A stretch of 10,326 nt of DNA, from assembly GCA_947074245.1 (NCBI GenBank), contig CAMTOW010000035.1, positions 1 through 10,326 on the forward strand, written 5' to 3'. Positions within the stretch are counted from its first letter, which is position 1. Every line of letters begins with the position of its first letter. The notes below the pieces were generated by a model. The model made no database searches and was not told the origin of the DNA. It saw only the letters and a list, made by a program, of their open reading frames with translations. Below, piece by piece: positions 7,478-10,326 of this stretch. The position numbers and the translations under genes were made by a program. The DNA comes from an uncultured Bacteroidales bacterium. GTDB lineage: Bacteria > Bacteroidota > Bacteroidia > Bacteroidales > JAUNSR01.

Positions 7478-10240
7478 TTATCTCTTTCTAATGCGTTTTA
7501 TTCCTAACGAGGCAAAATGGAGTAATTCGCCGATCAGTAAAACCGGTGAAGTCCCGATGATGATGATCGCCCAATCCGACCAATGAAGCGGAGTGACGCT
7601 AAACATCTCTCCCCCGAACGTTACGATCAGGAATTGACCGCAGACGATGACCAGAGAAACCAATCCGAAGCCCAGAATCGTACTTTTGTTGAACATCGAA
7701 CGGAACGCCGAACCACCCGTATGATAGCTTTTGGCGTTGAACATGTTCCAGAACTGAAGCATGACGAATATCGTAAAGAATACCGACAGTTCATATTCAG
7801 AAAGCGAATCCCGCGTAAACCCGAAATCAAAATACCCTCCGAAATAAGTCTCCCATGAGAAATCCCGTAAATTCGTCAGTTCGGCATGTTTGAAATATTG
7901 TAGGAATCCGAACAAGAAGAGTACAAAGACGATCCCTGTCCCCAAGATCCGATATCCCATCTCGCGGGTGATGATATAGCTTTTGCGCGAACGCGGTTTT
8001 TCTTTCATTACGCTCTCATCCGGCGGAAGCGAGGCGAGAGCCAGAGCCGCAAAGGTATCCATGATCAGATTGACCCATAGCATCTGCGTAACGGTCAAAG
8101 GCGATTCGGTGCCGATTACAGCTCCGATCATCACGACCAGACAAGCGACTACGTTGATCGTCATCTGGAAAAGGATAAATCGCTGGATGTTGAGGTATAA
8201 AGAGCGCCCCCACATCACCGCGCGGGTGATGCTGCTGAAGGAGTTGTCGAGGATCGTCATCGCGCTGGCTTCTTTGGCTACCGAAGTCCCATCGCCCATC
8301 GACAGCCCTACATGAGCGGCGTTCAATGCCTGAGCATCGTTCGTGCCGTCGCCCGTAACGGCTACGACTTCGTTATTTTTCTGCAACAATTTTACCAGAC
8401 GCTCTTTATCGGCAGGTCGCGCACGCGACATAATCTTTAGTTTTTTTACACGATTGAATGCCTCTTCGTCCGATAGAGCCTCAAATTCCGAACCGGTCAG
8501 ATGATTGGCCTGATCGGTATCTTCGGCTGTCCATAATCCGATCTGACGACCGATCTCTTTTGCCGTTCCCGGCGTATCGCCCGTGACGATCTTCACGCTA
8601 ATGCCCGCTTCCATACATTCCCGTATCGCATCGGGAACGTCGGATCGAACCGGATCGGATATTGCCATGATACCCAGGAATATACCGTCGCGCAGTGTCG
8701 TGAAATCCTCTTCCACCGCATCATCATCGCCTAAGATGTAATAAGCGAATCCCAACGTTCGCATCGCCTTAGACTGATATTCCGTCAGTTTCCGGTTGAT
8801 ATCATCCACATACGGAGCAAGTGGTTTGGTTTGATCCTGATCCAGGATATCCGAACAGCATCCCATCACAAACTCAGGAGCTCCTTTTATATAAAGAATC
8901 TTTTTGCCGATAACGGGGTCTTCGACGATGGTTGCCATCATTTTACGCTGTGTCGTGAAGGGATACTGACGCACGATGTGAGCATTTTCCCGGATCGACA
9001 GATAATCCACATCATTTTTATTCAGCCATAACAGAAGAGCCACCTCCGTCGGGTTACCGATCCCTTTGATCTTCTCCGGATTGCTTAAATCGAGGAATGC
9101 GGTCGAATTGATCGCAATATCATCTTTCAAGCGAGCGAACGTTTCGGAATTCGCAAGGGTAGGGTCATTCCATAAAAAATGCGTATCGTATACCGACATC
9201 TGATTGGTCGTCAGAGTGCCCGTCTTATCCGTACAGATTGTAGTAGCCGCACCCATCGTTTCGCAAGCGTGCATTTTGCGTACCAGATTATTGGTCTGAA
9301 GCATCCGTTTCATACTCAGTGCCAGACTCAGCGTGACGCTCATCGGCAAACCTTCGGGCACCGCGACCACGATTACCGTCACCGCAAGCATCAGAGAGTT
9401 GAGCGCGTAACCGGCAAATCCGACCCATTCGAAAGGGGCGCCGTCATTGTGCAGGAAGTAAAGTGCGAAACGGGCAACGACGATGAATATCGCGATGAAA
9501 TAACTAACCCGTGTGATGATCGTACTCAGTTTATCCAACTGTTCGTTGAGCGGTGTCTTTACCTTGTTGTCGATTTGCGCACCGGTATAGATTTTGCCAT
9601 ATTCGGTCGCATCGCCGATTTTAGAAACCTTCATCACTCCGTGACCGTCTACCACCGTGGATCCGCGCAAAACATAATCGGAAGGGTAGGTTGCGTCGGT
9701 ATGGAAATGTTCGGGATCGATCGTTTTCGAAGCTACGGGTTCACCCGTCAGGTCGGCCTCGTTCACTTCCAATGAGATCGCTTCGAGAAGTTGCCCGTCG
9801 GCCGGCACTTCATCGCCCGTTTCCAGAATCACAAGATCGTCAACCACCACTTCTTTTTTCTCGATCGATGTGATGACACCGTTGCGGATCACCTTTACCG
9901 GCGACTCATCGTTCACCTTGTTGAGTATTTCGAATTTTTTGTTGGCATTCATCTCGAAAATGAAGCCTACGCAAGTCGCCAAAAGAATCGCGACGAAGAT
10001 GCCCAACGGTTCGAGCAGGATCTCCAGGCCGGCATGCCCCGAGAAATATTCATAGAAAGAAACCAGAAGCGACAAGACCATCGCAACCAAAAGGATGCGA
10101 ATGATCGGATCTTCGAATTTCTCCAGAAACTTCCGCCATAGCGGTTCGGACTCAACGGGCGAAAAAACATTTTCACCATATTTTGCCCGGTTTTCTTCAA
10201 CCTGTTTCGGGGTAAGCCCCGTGAAATGATGATTATTCAT
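7478..10240 (-). CDS. Calcium-translocating P-type ATPase, PMCA type (P2B)
   Basis: This complete 920-residue P-type ATPase should use ATP to pump Ca2+ out of the cytoplasm across the inner membrane. Domains in order: N-terminal cation-ATPase region (1-45); M1-M2 (about 47-96); actuator domain with TGEP at 165-168; M3-M4 (about 240-305) with PEGLP at 295-299; phosphorylation motif DKTGTLT with Asp338; nucleotide-binding domain with KGAPE at 452-456; TGD at 553-555; hinge motif TGDGTND at 629-635; and M5-M10 (about 685-911). Calcium-site residues match plasma-membrane Ca2+ pumps: Glu296 in M4, Asn724 and Asp728 in M6 (LWVNLIMDTF), and Ala699 in M5 where SERCA has Glu771. The protein ends in a short basic GIKRIRKR tail with no long calmodulin-type extension. 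The ATG at 10240 opens directly into a family-typical N-terminus (FTGLTPKQVEENRAKYG); the leader is AT-rich with no Shine-Dalgarno sequence. The gene is monocistronic here. Specificity for calcium is inferred from these residues. Confidence 0.96.
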   Translation of the reverse strand: MNNHHFTGLTPKQVEENRAKYGENVFSPVESEPLWRKFLEKFEDPIIRILLVAMVLSLLVSFYEYFSGHAGLEILLEPLGIFVAILLATCVGFIFEMNANKKFEILNKVNDESPVKVIRNGVITSIEKKEVVVDDLVILETGDEVPADGQLLEAISLEVNEADLTGEPVASKTIDPEHFHTDATYPSDYVLRGSTVVDGHGVMKVSKIGDATEYGKIYTGAQIDNKVKTPLNEQLDKLSTIITRVSYFIAIFIVVARFALYFLHNDGAPFEWVGFAGYALNSLMLAVTVIVVAVPEGLPMSVTLSLALSMKRMLQTNNLVRKMHACETMGAATTICTDKTGTLTTNQMSVYDTHFLWNDPTLANSETFARLKDDIAINSTAFLDLSNPEKIKGIGNPTEVALLLWLNKNDVDYLSIRENAHIVRQYPFTTQRKMMATIVEDPVIGKKILYIKGAPEFVMGCCSDILDQDQTKPLAPYVDDINRKLTEYQSKAMRTLGFAYYILGDDDAVEEDFTTLRDGIFLGIMAISDPVRSDVPDAIRECMEAGISVKIVTGDTPGTAKEIGRQIGLWTAEDTDQANHLTGSEFEALSDEEAFNRVKKLKIMSRARPADKERLVKLLQKNNEVVAVTGDGTNDAQALNAAHVGLSMGDGTSVAKEASAMTILDNSFSSITRAVMWGRSLYLNIQRFILFQMTINVVACLVVMIGAVIGTESPLTVTQMLWVNLIMDTFAALALASLPPDESVMKEKPRSRKSYIITREMGYRILGTGIVFVLFLFGFLQYFKHAELTNLRDFSWETYFGGYFDFGFTRDSLSEYELSVFFTIFVMLQFWNMFNAKSYHTGGSAFRSMFNKSTILGFGLVSLVIVCGQFLIVTFGGEMFSVTPLHWSDWAIIIIGTSPVLLIGELLHFASLGIKRIRKR

Positions 10241-10288
10241 AAATTAATTCAGCAATAAATTCTTGTCGGCACATCCGTGCTTTTCATT

Positions 10289-10304
10289 TACTTTTGTAAA
10301 AGTA
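10289..10304. promoter_or_regulatory. Palindrome with a Bacteroidota -7-like box upstream of the Ca2+-ATPase
   Basis: TACTTTT at 10289-10295 and AAAAGTA at 10298-10304 are perfect 7-base inverted arms around GT. On the plus strand 10289-10296 reads TACTTTTG, an exact match to the Bacteroidota -7 box TAnnTTTG, pointing out of the right edge. The minus strand reads TACTTTTA, one base off the box, pointing at the ATPase start 48 bases away. Neither side has a clean -33 TTTG at the usual 19-21 base spacing, so this may be a divergent promoter region, an operator, or chance. Confidence 0.35.
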
Positions 10305-10326
10305 GTTACCCCATTTCAACCAAAAC

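Noticed and set aside
9179..9775. A 198-codon open frame on the plus strand, antisense to the Ca2+-ATPase
   Set aside because: The translation is rich in His, Arg and Gln with no recognisable domain, as expected for the reverse strand of a well-conserved ATPase gene. The ATPase motifs run straight through it.
1..10326. Mobile element, CRISPR array, tRNA/rRNA gene or defence island
   Set aside because: I saw no transposase or integrase motifs, no regularly spaced direct repeats, no tRNA-like cloverleaf and no defence genes. The gaps between genes are short and explained by terminators or leaders.

Overview
This window looks like ordinary chromosomal DNA from a member of the Bacteroidota, most likely the order Bacteroidales. 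Three things point there. The first is the pairing of a TamB protein with a lipidated TamA-like barrel (TamL), an arrangement characteristic of that phylum. The second is AT-rich leader regions without Shine-Dalgarno sequences before the start codons. The third is a PMCA-type calcium pump typical of Bacteroidales genomes. Genus or species cannot be fixed from the sequence alone.

Layout from left to right. (1) About 3.8 kb of the 3' part of tamB runs off the left edge. (2) tamL starts inside the last 23 bases of tamB, so the two are almost certainly one transcription and translation unit. (3) A 139-base gap holds a long, nearly perfect hairpin followed by a T-rich run, probably the terminator of tamB-tamL. 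(4) A stand-alone integral membrane acyltransferase of the acyltransferase-3 family lies on the same strand. (5) A 70-base convergent gap holds a perfect 16-bp-stem bidirectional terminator. (6) A complete P-type Ca2+-ATPase of PMCA type lies on the minus strand. (7) Upstream of the pump are 86 bases with a short palindrome and a possible promoter, perhaps serving a divergent gene beyond the right edge.

TamB and TamL should work together. TamB is expected to span the periplasm from the inner membrane to the TamL barrel in the outer membrane and to help move or assemble outer-envelope components. The acyltransferase probably modifies a glycan or other envelope molecule, but nothing nearby identifies its substrate. 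The Ca2+-ATPase is an independent unit that exports calcium from the cytoplasm. Its M4, M5 and M6 residues match the one-calcium PMCA pattern rather than the two-calcium SERCA pattern.

I found no RNA genes, CRISPR array, insertion sequence, integrase, toxin-antitoxin pair or defence gene, and nothing that amounts to an undescribed system. The observations most worth a second look are the long hairpin after tamL, the lipidated TamL with its IRAF barrel motif, the calcium-site residues of the pump, and the palindromic promoter candidate at the right edge.
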